The notes: generated by a model not told the origin, from the letters alone. Positions 1-8,178 are shown, numbered from the stretch's first letter. The stretch: DNA of 38,388 nt from Anaerolineaceae bacterium (GCA_017417055.1 JAFPZX010000190.1:1-38388), one strand, 5' to 3'. Numbers and translations: made by a program.

Positions 1-1126
1 CCTGACAGGTCCAGCTACGCATATCAAGCTCACCGGACTGACAAATGGAAAACTCTACTATGCTTATGCCCGTCCGTATAAGATCTACAGCAATCAGTAC
101 GTCCTGGGACCGAAATCAAAGCTGGTTTATTTTGCGCCTGTCGCGATGCCAAGCGGTGTTAGTGTGCAATTCTCTGATGCGACGACAGCAGTGATTTCCA
201 CGACTGCGAATTCCACCGCGAGAGGAGTGCGTGTACTGTATCGTGAACTTGGCGGCAGCCTGAAGAACGGTTGTGTACAGGCTGGAAATCAATGTTCCAT
301 CGCGAACCTTTCCCAGAAAAAGAATTATGAATTTTATGTGATGCATTACAACATCATCAATAGCGTCAGACATTACGGTTCCGGCGTGTCGATTCAGTAT
401 ACGGCGCCGACGGTTTCCGACATGGCAAGACCAAGCAATGCAAAGATCTATGCCGGAAATCCGACCTGGACGTTCTCGGTAACAAAATCATCCGATGCAG
501 CCGGTATTTCCGTACTGTACCGCATTAACGAAGGGAACTACCAGTTGTGCTGTGAAAAGGCAGGTACGAGCTGCACAAAGGATCTTTCAAAGGACCAGCA
601 GTACACCTTCTACATCATGCAGTATAAGACTGTAAACGGAAAGAAAGTTTATTCCCCGGGTATCACGGTGAAGAACCTTTACGGGACGAAATCACTGGAT
701 GGTTATGACCTCTCAACGGAATTCGTTCAGGCAGACCAAACGGTTAATCCGGAAGAGATCTATGATATTCTGGAAGATTACATGACGGAAGAGGACCTGA
801 CCGGGCTGGAAGCCCTTGAAATGATCGAGGCGGAACAGGCGGCTGAAAATCCGGAACAGTTTGACTTCGGCTTTGATGAAATGGATATCGAGGAAGAGCT
901 TGAGGAAGAAGTTCCGGCGGGATTCATGGCCTCTTATGAAGAAGCCGATGCCTATGAACCCACAGAGGAAGAATTTATCGACGTCCCGATGGAAGAGTCC
1001 GGTGAAGCCACAGCGCCGAAAGGGCTCAGAAGCGAATCGGGTGATGAATCCGAACTAAACTTCTACGGCATTGATGACGGCAGCAATTCTTCTGAACCAT
1101 ATGCTCCGTCTTTCAAAAATAAGTAG
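1..1126 (+). CDS. Fn3-like repeat protein with acidic C-terminus (5' end outside window)
   Basis: The reading frame is open from the left edge, so the N-terminus is missing and about 374 residues are visible. There are three consecutive beta-rich repeats of about 85 to 95 residues that resemble fibronectin type III modules; the first is cut by the edge. The two complete repeats share a V-L-Y-R strand, a C-x2-A-G-x2-C loop that could form a disulfide, and a Y-x-F-Y-x-M-x-Y strand. From about residue 235 onward the chain is low-complexity and strongly acidic (Glu/Asp runs) and ends in a Ser/Asn-rich tail. Paired cysteines and Fn3-like folds suggest a surface or secreted protein, but no signal peptide can be seen because the start is absent. 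It is followed by a large hairpin. The function is not recognised. Confidence 0.75.
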   Translation, partial: LTGPATHIKLTGLTNGKLYYAYARPYKIYSNQYVLGPKSKLVYFAPVAMPSGVSVQFSDATTAVISTTANSTARGVRVLYRELGGSLKNGCVQAGNQCSIANLSQKKNYEFYVMHYNIINSVRHYGSGVSIQYTAPTVSDMARPSNAKIYAGNPTWTFSVTKSSDAAGISVLYRINEGNYQLCCEKAGTSCTKDLSKDQQYTFYIMQYKTVNGKKVYSPGITVKNLYGTKSLDGYDLSTEFVQADQTVNPEEIYDILEDYMTEEDLTGLEALEMIEAEQAAENPEQFDFGFDEMDIEEELEEEVPAGFMASYEEADAYEPTEEEFIDVPMEESGEATAPKGLRSESGDESELNFYGIDDGSNSSEPYAPSFKNK

Positions 1127-1146
1127 CAACACTTATTATCTTAAAG

Positions 1147-1206
1147 CAGTAATGCGGACGGTTCTCCCGAGGTGCTTGCGCCGAGGGGGAGCTGTCCGCA
1201 TTACTG
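1147..1206. repeat. Long inverted repeat, family A-like, possible terminator
   Basis: The arms CAGTAATGCGGAC (1147-1159) and GTCCGCATTACTG (1194-1206) pair perfectly over 13 bp. They continue imperfectly through GTTCTCCC and GGGGGAGC around the centre. There is no T-tract, so a plain intrinsic terminator is uncertain. The core GCGGACnGTTCTCCC resembles the family A palindromes elsewhere in the window. Confidence 0.6.
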
Positions 1207-1252
1207 GAAAAGCGCTCATCTTTATACTTTAAAATTCCCGAACTTTTATTAT

Positions 1253-1280
1253 TTGGCACATTTATTGCACATTTTATATT
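1253..1280 (+). promoter_or_regulatory. Possible sigma-70 type promoter
   Basis: TTGGCA (1253-1258), a 16-bp spacer and TATATT (1275-1280) lie just upstream of the gene at 1304. The implied leader is only about 17 nt but leaves room for the GGGAG ribosome-binding site. Confidence 0.4.
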
Positions 1281-1303
1281 ATTGGTTAGAAGGTTTGGGA
1301 GAG

Positions 1304-2671
1304 ATGGAAGCGTACGGGTTTTCAGCAAACAGAAAATCAAAAAAATTAGGTTTTCACTATTACAAGGACGCGGGACACTTTGATGACCCGAGTCTGGATT
1401 ATTGGCTGCCGAAGCTACAGGCTGCCGGGACTTCCTGGCTGGTGATTTACGCGCCGGACAATGGGGAGATTCCGGAGAATTTTATTACACGGCTGCGTGA
1501 GGTTCGTATTGAGCCGATCGTTGTTCTGAATTATGCCATCTCCGAACCGCCTTCAACTCAAATCTTTCAGCAGCGAATGGCTTATTTCCACAGTGTTGGG
1601 ATCCATATGGTGCAGTTCTTCAACCGCCCCAATATGCGTTCTTCCTGGAACGCTGAAGATTGGGTCAAACCCGGACTTGTCACCCGCTTTATCCGCAGGT
1701 TTGCTGATTATGCGACGATCTGCGTGCGGGAAAAAGTCATTCCTTTGTTCCCACTGCTCGAACCGGGCGGGGATTACTGGGATCTGGCTTTTCTGCGCTC
1801 TTCTGTCAAGCTGATCAAAAAAGAGTTCAGTGAAAGTCTTTTATCCAACCTCGTTTTTTCCGCCTCAGGGTGCTTGAATAAAAATCCGCTGAGCTGGAAT
1901 GAAGCCGGCCCCGCGGGGTATCCGCCGGCGGCACCTTATGCTGAAGGCGTTGTGGACCATCGCGGCTTTTATCTGTTCCAATGGTATGAAGAAATATTGA
2001 GAAAGGAAATCGGTAAAAATGTGCCGCTGCTGCTGATGGACGCAGGACTGTGGGACGCCTCCGCAGGTATTTTTGATGTCGTGACCAGAGAATCGAAGCA
2101 GCAGTATCTAAACATTTTGAACCTGCTGCAGGACGTGACCCTTCGTACGGATGGAAAGATCCCTTCCTATGTTCTTTCCTGCTGTGTTTACAAGCTGCCT
2201 ACTACAGAATCGCTGAGCGCGGCAGCTCCGGCACCTTCGGGCAGCACGGAAAATATATTCACACTCAATGCAAAAAACCTGACAGAGGAACTTTCCTTTG
2301 CGGAAAAAACAAAACGTGCCTTGCGGAAATTGAATCCAGTAAATCTGATTGGATCAATTAAGAAAGTTGGCACGAATATTGCAACTAATATACAATATGC
2401 AGGACGATATGTCTTTCAAGGGGGGAGCCTTAAAGAATATTTCCTGCTTCCCGAAGTGAGCAGCCTGTTCACAGAGGATCAAATGAACACGATCCGGCAG
2501 TACATCAAAATTCATAAGTGTGCATCCGGAAACGATCTGAACGAAGCGTTAGCGTCAAAAAATGTCATCATGATTGACGATCAAGCCTTATACCCGGCAT
2601 ATATGCTTCGTCAGCTGCAGGACAGAGGCTGTGCTGTTCACACGGTATCACTGCAAAATCAGGGAGATTGA
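1304..2671 (+). CDS. Predicted TIM-barrel (glycoside-hydrolase-like) protein upstream of ftsZ
   Basis: This is a 455-residue cytosolic-looking protein without a signal peptide. The frame is open further upstream to 1172, but that start lies inside the 1147-1206 hairpin. The ATG at 1304 has GGGAG immediately upstream and a promoter-like sequence before it, so I prefer it. Residues 1-300 alternate beta and alpha with motifs typical of barrel enzymes, such as W-L-V-I-Y-A-P-D, I-V-V-L-N-Y, V-I-P-L-F-P-L-L-E-P-G-G-D-Y-W and P-L-L-L-M-D-A-G-L-W-D. Acidic residues at strand ends (LEPGGDYW, MDAGLWD) could be catalytic in a retaining glycosidase-like site. A separate C-terminal region follows residue 330. 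Its stop lies 11 nt before the ftsZ ATG, so the two are probably co-transcribed. The substrate is unknown. Confidence 0.7.
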   Translation: MEAYGFSANRKSKKLGFHYYKDAGHFDDPSLDYWLPKLQAAGTSWLVIYAPDNGEIPENFITRLREVRIEPIVVLNYAISEPPSTQIFQQRMAYFHSVGIHMVQFFNRPNMRSSWNAEDWVKPGLVTRFIRRFADYATICVREKVIPLFPLLEPGGDYWDLAFLRSSVKLIKKEFSESLLSNLVFSASGCLNKNPLSWNEAGPAGYPPAAPYAEGVVDHRGFYLFQWYEEILRKEIGKNVPLLLMDAGLWDASAGIFDVVTRESKQQYLNILNLLQDVTLRTDGKIPSYVLSCCVYKLPTTESLSAAAPAPSGSTENIFTLNAKNLTEELSFAEKTKRALRKLNPVNLIGSIKKVGTNIATNIQYAGRYVFQGGSLKEYFLLPEVSSLFTEDQMNTIRQYIKIHKCASGNDLNEALASKNVIMIDDQALYPAYMLRQLQDRGCAVHTVSLQNQGD

Positions 2672-2682
2672 GAGAGGACCCT

Positions 2683-4023
2683 ATGGAAAACAATTACAAT
2701 CAACAGGAAATCGTTTATAACAAACCGGTTATGAAAGTGATCGGTCTTGGCGGCGGCGGCTGCAATGCTATTGACCGCATGCTGACAATGGGCTATGGTA
2801 CGGATGATGTAGAATTCATCGCCGCAAATACTGACCTGCAGGCGCTGCAGCGCTGCCAGGCGAATACCAAGATCCTGATGGGACCACAGGTCACCAACGG
2901 TCAGGGATGCGGCGGACGTCCGGAAATCGGCGAAAAAGCTGCACGTGAATCGGAAGATACGCTTCGTAAAGCACTTTCCGGTGCGGATATCGTCTTTTTG
3001 ACCGCCGGTATGGGCGGTGGGACCGGTTCCGGCTCCATCAGTGTTGCGGCAGAAATTGCCCGTTCCTTAGGCGCTATTACGATTGCTGTTGTCAGCACTC
3101 CGTTTTCTTTTGAAGCAGGTAAACGCATCACCAACGCGCGCACCCGTCTTTCCAAACTTGCTACACATTGCGATACATTGATCACCATCCCGAACGACCA
3201 ACTGTTGAAAGTTTCTCCGTCCAATATCACATTGCGCGAAGCTTTCGCTTATGCTGATGACGTGCTGCGCCAGGGCATTACGGGCATTGCCCAGCTGCTT
3301 TCCGGTACCGGCGATATCAATGTAGATTTCTCTCACATCCGCCATATGATGGCGAACGGCGGCGGTTCACTGCTTTCCATCGGTTATGGTAAGGGTGAGG
3401 ATAAAGTGGAAACAGCCCTTTATCAGGCACTCAATCATCCGCTGCTTGATCACCTTCCGATTGAAAATGCCACCGGCATTATCGCGAATTTCACCGGCGG
3501 CGAGGATCTTTCCTTCGGTGAAATGATGGCCGGACTTTCCCAGCTGCAGCAATTCGCCGGGAACAGTGCTGAGATCATCCCCGGACAGATCGTTGATCCG
3601 AACATGAAGGATGAAGTTCAGATTATCCTGATCATCACCGGCATTGCCTCTACGCCGCTGAACGCGGAAAATGCCGCCTCCCGTACACCTGCCACGAATG
3701 AGACCATCTCTTCAGCTCCGCGTGTTTATGCAGAGGAACCGATCACATATGCTGAGGAAGAAGAACAGGCTCCGGAAGTTGAAATGGCTTATTCCATGGC
3801 GGAACCGGCCGCACAAAGCGCTTCGGATCGTCTGATCCCCAGCGTTCCCGCTGAAGCACCTGCTTACACACCGTCTGAAGCGGCTAACGCTCAGTATGAA
3901 ATGATCATGGAACCCTTCGGCCTCAGCGGAATGAGTTCTTCCTCCCGCAAGGTTGCCGAAAAACGCAGCGGAATGGAAACGGTCGATCTGGATACGCCGA
4001 CCTTCCTGCGCCGCCGCTTGTAA
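2683..4023 (+). CDS. ftsZ: FtsZ-family tubulin with altered T7 loop
   Basis: A 446-residue FtsZ, the GTP-dependent tubulin that forms the division ring. The N-terminal nucleotide-binding loop G-L-G-G-G-G-C-N-A is at residues 21-29. The tubulin signature G-G-G-T-G-S-G is at 111-117, where Ser replaces the usual Thr of GGGTGTG. The T7 (synergy) loop reads N213-V-D215-F-S-H218. FtsZ normally has N-x-D-x-x-D, with both aspartates (E. coli D209 and D212) needed for GTP hydrolysis at the subunit interface; here the second is His. A Pro/Glu/Ala-rich linker of about 110 residues leads to a canonical-looking C-terminal peptide L-D-T-P-T-F-L-R-R-R-L that would bind FtsA, ZipA or SepF. The ATG at 2683 follows AGAGAGGA; a TTG at 2668 is also in frame. 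There is no ftsA or other dcw gene nearby, so this may be a paralogue rather than the main FtsZ. Confidence 0.95.
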   Translation: MENNYNQQEIVYNKPVMKVIGLGGGGCNAIDRMLTMGYGTDDVEFIAANTDLQALQRCQANTKILMGPQVTNGQGCGGRPEIGEKAARESEDTLRKALSGADIVFLTAGMGGGTGSGSISVAAEIARSLGAITIAVVSTPFSFEAGKRITNARTRLSKLATHCDTLITIPNDQLLKVSPSNITLREAFAYADDVLRQGITGIAQLLSGTGDINVDFSHIRHMMANGGGSLLSIGYGKGEDKVETALYQALNHPLLDHLPIENATGIIANFTGGEDLSFGEMMAGLSQLQQFAGNSAEIIPGQIVDPNMKDEVQIILIITGIASTPLNAENAASRTPATNETISSAPRVYAEEPITYAEEEEQAPEVEMAYSMAEPAAQSASDRLIPSVPAEAPAYTPSEAANAQYEMIMEPFGLSGMSSSSRKVAEKRSGMETVDLDTPTFLRRRL

Positions 4024-4079
4024 TTTGAATTTATCATGAGTGAGCATGAATTTCCGAAAGGGAATGAATTGGTTGTCTT

Positions 4080-4110
4080 ATGGACTCGTATCAAGTGAAT
4101 ATGAGTCCAT
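4080..4110. terminator. 12-bp hairpin after ftsZ
   Basis: ATGGACTCGTAT (4080-4091) pairs with ATATGAGTCCAT (4099-4110) with one G-T pair and a 7-nt loop. No T-tract follows, so it could be an RNA-stabilising or attenuating hairpin instead of a terminator. Confidence 0.4.
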
Positions 4111-4165
4111 GGGTGACCATTCAGAAAACATGCAGAACTGAACAGAAAACTGAATTGGTAAAAAA

Positions 4166-4378
4166 ATGGGCAGCGTTATTGAAAAAATCAATCATGAAGT
4201 CTATCGGGATTATCCCTTTTATAAGGGTGTAAAGCCGAAGGTGTCCGAACAGAACGGCGGACTGCTGCTCGTTTATGAAAAAAGTGAAAAAACCGCTGAC
4301 GGCTTGAGCCTGCCCATGTCGCTCCGCGTAAAAGCGGATGATACGGGGAAAATCAAATCCGTTTCCGGTTCAAGATAA
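4166..4378 (+). CDS. Small protein of unknown function (70 aa)
   Basis: A 70-residue frame between ftsZ and a strong hairpin. The product mixes charged residues with a probable beta-rich core (G-G-L-L-L-V-Y-E-K; M-S-L-R-V-K) and has no signal peptide, membrane segment or cysteine. Codon choice looks like that of its neighbours, and the frame ends directly before a 13-bp terminator-like stem. The ribosome-binding site is weak (GGTAAAAAA before ATG), which lowers confidence. I do not recognise the family. Confidence 0.55.
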   Translation: MGSVIEKINHEVYRDYPFYKGVKPKVSEQNGGLLLVYEKSEKTADGLSLPMSLRVKADDTGKIKSVSGSR

Positions 4379-4402
4379 TTGTTTCATTATGACTCCTTTA
4401 CT

Positions 4403-4431
4403 CACATCGGAAGAGCTCCTCTTCCGATGTG
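4403..4431. terminator. Strong hairpin terminator
   Basis: CACATCGGAAGAG (4403-4415) and CTCTTCCGATGTG (4419-4431) form a perfect 13-bp stem with a 3-nt loop, then CTGTTTAAG. The T-tract is short. It closes the ftsZ-region unit. Confidence 0.65.
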
Positions 4432-4487
4432 CTGTTTAAGGCAGTCGTGTGTGATGAGGGTACTGACCTCGGCGCCTCAATGATTTT

Positions 4488-4516
4488 TTGCATTTCTATA
4501 TCCAATGCTTTATAAT
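4488..4516 (+). promoter_or_regulatory. Sigma-70 type promoter of the dipeptidase gene
   Basis: TTGCAT (4488-4493), a 17-bp spacer and a perfect TATAAT (4511-4516). The start codon is 33 nt further, preceded by GGAG. Confidence 0.7.
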
Positions 4517-4548
4517 TGTTGAAAAACTGGTTTTGATCGGAGCAGATT

Positions 4549-5199
4549 ATGAATCATTATGACCCTGAAAAAGATTCTTCCGGATTTGTCCTGCTGTCGG
4601 ATTTTATTCCGTCCATCGTGCAGGAGATCCGCTATTTTTCAACCTACAACTTTATCGGAGACAGAATCGATGGATACGAAGAGCCGATTTCTCTGCTGAC
4701 AAAAGAAGCTGCCCGGGCTTTGAAAACCGTGGCAAATGAAATGAACGTGAAGGGATACCGGCTCAAGATCTTTGATACTTATCGTCCGACGACTGCGGTA
4801 AAGCATTTTATCCTGTGGGGAATTGAAGACCAGGACGTCCGCATGAAACCCTATTTTTATCCGAATGTGGTGAAGCAGGATCTGTTTTCAGAAGGGTATA
4901 TTGCTAAACGATCCAGCCACAGCCGGGGCAGCACGGTCGACCTGACGCTGCTGGATATGTCTACAGGCAAGGAGGTGGACATGGGCAGCTCGTTTGACTG
5001 GTTCGGAATTGAATCCCATCCGGACTACCGCGGGATCACAGAGGAGCAGTATGAGAACCGTATGTTTCTGCGGAATGCGATGATGCGGAATGGATTTCTG
5101 CCGATCGACTGCGAATGGTGGCACTTTACGCTTGCTGATGAGCCGTATCCGGATATGTATTTCAGTTTTCCGGTTTCTGCGGAGTCTCTGAAGCGATAA
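4549..5199 (+). CDS. vanX: D-alanyl-D-alanine dipeptidase (VanX/DdpX family, M15D)
   Basis: A 216-residue zinc dipeptidase that hydrolyses D-Ala-D-Ala. Family members serve vancomycin resistance (VanX) or peptidoglycan-derived dipeptide use (DdpX, PcgL). The zinc-binding S-x-H-x(6)-D motif is visible as S-S-H124-S-R-G-S-T-V-D131. The catalytic and third-ligand motif E-x-x-H is E189-W-W-H192. The substrate-side F-D-T-Y-R-P motif (Arg of the S-Y-R-P type) is also present. The length is close to the usual 200 or so residues, and there is no signal peptide, as expected for the cytosolic enzyme. It has its own promoter and a GGAG site. No vanH, vanA or vanRS genes flank it, so a scavenging or recycling role is more likely than glycopeptide resistance. 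Confidence 0.9.
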   Translation: MNHYDPEKDSSGFVLLSDFIPSIVQEIRYFSTYNFIGDRIDGYEEPISLLTKEAARALKTVANEMNVKGYRLKIFDTYRPTTAVKHFILWGIEDQDVRMKPYFYPNVVKQDLFSEGYIAKRSSHSRGSTVDLTLLDMSTGKEVDMGSSFDWFGIESHPDYRGITEEQYENRMFLRNAMMRNGFLPIDCEWWHFTLADEPYPDMYFSFPVSAESLKR

Positions 5200-5215
5200 G
5201 GGGGACTTTCACGAT

Positions 5216-5283
5216 GGAGCACGTGGGAACTGGCATCTTATGTCGTAAGACCGAGACAAATGTGCCTGTCCTCATGTGCTCCG
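5216..5283. repeat. Family B palindromic element, copy 1
   Basis: GGAGCACGTGGGAAC at the left end is the near-complement of GTCCTCATGTGCTCC at the right end. The interior GGCATCTTATGTCG/CGAGACA part is itself partly self-complementary. The same plan (GCACATGGGGAC ... TTGTGTCG ... GACA ... GTCCCCATGTGC) recurs at 32083-32143 and, degenerated, at 22633-22725 and 29395-29445. Confidence 0.7.
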
Positions 5284-5326
5284 TCCTGGACCTGAATCGT
5301 TATTTATTACTGAACAGGAGTATACC

Positions 5327-5593
5327 ATGGAACATGAATGTATGATTTATTCCAATAATCCGGAGCCGGATCACCTGGCGCTTTACTTTGACCGGGATGG
5401 TGAACAGGTCTTCCGTGAAGAATTCCATGTGAATGACAAAAACAAGGATTTTGAGATGAAATATTTCAAAGTCAGTACCAAAATTCAGGAAATTTGTCCG
5501 GAGTTGTGGGATAAGCTGGACAGCAACCGCAATTTCCGCCGGCGTCTGCGCACCTGCCAGTGGATCGAGACCTGGAAGCTGCCATGCAATTAG
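5327..5593 (+). CDS. Small protein of unknown function (88 aa)
   Basis: An 88-residue product starting at the ATG 6 nt after CAGGAG. The frame is open upstream, but that part lies in the palindromic repeat. The protein has no signal peptide. It looks like a compact alpha/beta cytosolic protein with a charged centre (D-R-D-G-E-Q-V-F-R-E-E-F; N-D-K-N-K-D-F-E-M-K-Y-F-K-V) and an Arg/Trp-rich C-terminus (F-R-R-R-L-R; W-I-E-T-W-K-L). The strong Shine-Dalgarno site and ordinary codon use support translation. I do not recognise the family. Confidence 0.6.
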   Translation: MEHECMIYSNNPEPDHLALYFDRDGEQVFREEFHVNDKNKDFEMKYFKVSTKIQEICPELWDKLDSNRNFRRRLRTCQWIETWKLPCN

Positions 5594-5646
5594 CGAAATC
5601 AGAAAATGTATTTCAAAGATTTTTGCATTAATAGAGGAAAAACGCT

Positions 5647-6753
5647 GTGATGAAGGAATCAGTTTATATGAATGAAAAAAACACGGAATTATTGGATTAC
5701 TCATTTACAGATGATTTGTTATCAGATGCAAAGTCAATCATTGAAACCGCGAAAAAAAAGGCTTATCATGCTGTAGACAGCATTCTTGTTTTGAGAAATT
5801 GGTTGTTAGGATACCGCATCGCAATAGAAGAATTGAAAAGTGAAAACAGAGCGGAATATGGATCTGAGATTATAAAGATGTTATCCAAAAAACTTACGTC
5901 TGAATATGGCAAAGGTTTTGATCGAAGTAATCTTTATCACTTTTTGATGTTCTATCGTGATTTTCCAGAAATTGTCGACGCAGCGAGTCGACAATTAAAC
6001 GCAAAACTGTCTTGGACACATTATCGAATCCTGATGCAGGAAAAAAACAGGGAAGCCAGAAATTGGTATGAAAAAGAGGCTTACACACAAACCTGGTCTG
6101 TTAGGACTCTCCAAAGAAATATATATTCTCAATATTATTTTCGTTTGCTCATGTCACAGAACAAGAATTTCGTTGAAGATGAGATGAAGCAATTGACTGC
6201 CGGTTTTCAGCAGGATAAACTTGAATATATCAAAAATCCGGTAATAGCTGAGTTTTTAGGTTTTACAACTACTGCTGATGTTTCTGAAACAAAGCTTGAG
6301 AGTGCTATTCTCACCAATCTTCAGAAATTTTTAATGGAAATGGGTAAAGGATATGCTTTTGTAGCCCGGCAGCAACATATCCATACAGAAAAAGAAGATT
6401 ATTATATTGACCTGGTTTTTTATAATTATATGCTGAAATGTTTTGTACTGATTGATTTAAAGACAACGAAGATAACGCATCAGGATGTAGGTCAGATGGA
6501 TATGTATATCCGTATGTATGACGAGTTAAAAAAAGAACCTAATGACAATCCGACTCTTGGCATTGTGCTTTGCTCAGAAACAGATGAAGATATCGCAAAG
6601 TACTCCGTGCTGCATGGAAATGAACAGTTATTTGCATCCAAATACAAACTGTTTTTGCCATCCGAAGCAGAATTGCGTCAGGAAATTGAAACACAAAAAC
6701 TCTTTTTCCAATTGAAACAGAATGAAGATCAAAAGGACTTTGACAGTCTTTAA
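5647..6753 (+). CDS. DUF1016 / YhcG-type PD-(D/E)xK nuclease-domain protein
   Basis: A 368-residue protein with the architecture of the E. coli YhcG family. It has an N-terminal helical DUF1016 domain (about residues 20-190, with the family's L-S-W-T-H-Y-R-I-L-M segment) and a C-terminal PD-(D/E)xK nuclease fold. The nuclease core is visible as Y-Y-I-D-L-V-F-Y-N followed by F-V-L-I-D-L-K-T, then a conserved Q-D-V-G-Q-M-D-M-Y helix. The lysine motif is D-L-K rather than E-x-K. Family members are often near restriction-modification or other defence genes, but the biochemical role is not settled. The gene is clearly more AT-rich than its neighbours, which suggests transfer. AGAGG at 5633-5637 fits the GTG at 5647 best; the ATG at 5650 is the alternative. 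Confidence 0.85.
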   Translation: MMKESVYMNEKNTELLDYSFTDDLLSDAKSIIETAKKKAYHAVDSILVLRNWLLGYRIAIEELKSENRAEYGSEIIKMLSKKLTSEYGKGFDRSNLYHFLMFYRDFPEIVDAASRQLNAKLSWTHYRILMQEKNREARNWYEKEAYTQTWSVRTLQRNIYSQYYFRLLMSQNKNFVEDEMKQLTAGFQQDKLEYIKNPVIAEFLGFTTTADVSETKLESAILTNLQKFLMEMGKGYAFVARQQHIHTEKEDYYIDLVFYNYMLKCFVLIDLKTTKITHQDVGQMDMYIRMYDELKKEPNDNPTLGIVLCSETDEDIAKYSVLHGNEQLFASKYKLFLPSEAELRQEIETQKLFFQLKQNEDQKDFDSL

Positions 6754-6798
6754 ATTTGTATCTGTTCAGAATTCTACGTGGTATAGGTTTTTGCAATC

Positions 6799-8085
6799 AT
6801 GAAAATCGGAATTGATTTAGGAACAACGAATACAAAAGCGATCGCCCTTAGCAAAGATGGTGAAGTGCTGTGTGAACTGTCGAATGCGACAGTGGTGAAT
6901 ACCGTTCCCACCGGAGGCGAGATGGATCCTGCCAGTTTGGCTCAGGGGTTCCTGTCTTTGCTTTCGGATGTGATCACAAAGGCCGGCAATCTTACTGATG
7001 AAAGGCTGGAAGCGATCGGACTTGCAGGTATGGCGGAAGCGGGCTGTCTCGTCAATTCACGCTATGAGCCGCAAACACCGGTTCTGCTGTGGTATGACCG
7101 GCGCGGTGCGGAGGAAGCGGAAGAATTGCGCACAGAGTACGAAGACGTGTTAACTTCTGTTTCAGGGATTCGGATGAGCAATGTGGCGACGATCTATAAG
7201 CTCGCTTACCTCAAAAAACATTTTCCTCATCTTTTCACATCCGGTTACCGCTGGATCGGCGTGCCGGAATGGGCAGCATGGATCCTGACCGCGGAACATT
7301 ATACCGACAAAACGTTGGCTGTACGTACCGGAGCATATTCGCTGAAAACGAACAACTGGAGCTCTGATATACTGAAAATTACAGGGTTGGATGAAAGCCT
7401 GTTCCCGCAGATCATATCCGCAAAGCAGCAAAATGTTCTCATTTCTCCGGAAATTGCGGCGTATCTGGAAATTCCCGAAACCGTTCGCGTTACGGTTTCC
7501 GGTCATGATGACCTGGCTGCCGCGTATGGCGCCGGACTGGCCCCGGGTGTATGGGTGGATTCTACCGGGACCGCGGAAGGTTTGGTGGCGTTGACCTCTC
7601 CGCTGCCGGATGCGCGGCAAACGGTGAAAAATCGCATGAGCATCGCTCCCTGGTATGAAGATGGTCAGTGGGCGCTGATCGCAGGCGTCGGTACCAGCGG
7701 CAGTCTGCTCGCGGAGCTGCACAGTCAAACCGGTCTTCCTTTTTCTGAAATCGATGAACTTGCGAAAAACAAAGTATCTTATCCGGAAAATGCACTTTCT
7801 GCTGAGCTGACGCCGGCACGGATCGCCAGGATAAACTTCCTTTCCGGACTGTCAGATGCGCAAAAAGTCTCCGCGGTTTATGACCTGATCCTTTCCAATT
7901 TTACAAGGCGTGCTGAACAGATTACGAAATTTGCAGCATCACCCGAAAAACTGGTGATCACCGGCGGACAAGCGCTGCTTCCTGAACTCTGCCGCCGCAA
8001 ATCCGAAGCCCTTGGGGGCATCCCGGCCGAATCTCGTCCCAAGCCCGAAGCCGCCGCATATGGCGCGGCGCTGCTGGCGATTTAG
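6799..8085 (+). CDS. FGGY-family carbohydrate kinase
   Basis: A 428-residue ATP-dependent sugar kinase of the xylulokinase/gluconokinase/glycerol kinase fold. The N-terminal phosphate-1 motif is G-I-D-L-G-T-T-N-T-K. The catalytic base region V-S-G-H-D-D-L-A-A-A-Y-G-A-G contains the FGGY aspartate. The C-terminal ATP domain carries D-S-T-G-T-A-E-G and V-I-T-G-G-Q-A-L-L-P-E-L. It is shorter than the typical 490 to 520 residues, with losses mainly in the C-terminal half. The substrate cannot be named: no isomerase, epimerase or sugar transporter is adjacent. The ribosome-binding site is poor (ATAGGTTT). The preceding sequence GTTCAGAATTC resembles the outer ends of family B repeats. Confidence 0.85.
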   Translation: MKIGIDLGTTNTKAIALSKDGEVLCELSNATVVNTVPTGGEMDPASLAQGFLSLLSDVITKAGNLTDERLEAIGLAGMAEAGCLVNSRYEPQTPVLLWYDRRGAEEAEELRTEYEDVLTSVSGIRMSNVATIYKLAYLKKHFPHLFTSGYRWIGVPEWAAWILTAEHYTDKTLAVRTGAYSLKTNNWSSDILKITGLDESLFPQIISAKQQNVLISPEIAAYLEIPETVRVTVSGHDDLAAAYGAGLAPGVWVDSTGTAEGLVALTSPLPDARQTVKNRMSIAPWYEDGQWALIAGVGTSGSLLAELHSQTGLPFSEIDELAKNKVSYPENALSAELTPARIARINFLSGLSDAQKVSAVYDLILSNFTRRAEQITKFAASPEKLVITGGQALLPELCRRKSEALGGIPAESRPKPEAAAYGAALLAI

Positions 8086-8178
8086 GGGAGCACTGATTAA
8101 TTAAGGTTCGGGGAAGGTTCTCTCGAGGAACGAGGGGAACTGTCCTCCTGCCTTCACCGGAATGAATCAGCGTTTCCC
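8086..8178. repeat. Composite palindromic element directly after a stop codon
   Basis: GGGAGCACTGATTAATT (8086-8102) is nearly complementary to AATGAATCAGCGTTTCCC (8161-8178). Inside lies a family A-like stem, GGTTCTC ... GGGGAACTGTCC. The outer CAGTGTTTCC end also occurs next to family C copies at 10267-10285 and 32665-32682. Confidence 0.55.

Noticed and set aside
1172-1303. Upstream extension of the TIM-barrel gene to an ATG-like start at 1172
   Set aside because: The extra codons lie in the hairpin and the promoter-like sequence; the ATG at 1304 has a ribosome-binding site.
4549-5199. Vancomycin resistance cluster
   Set aside because: Only a VanX-type dipeptidase is present; no vanH, D-Ala-D-Lac ligase or vanRS genes are adjacent.
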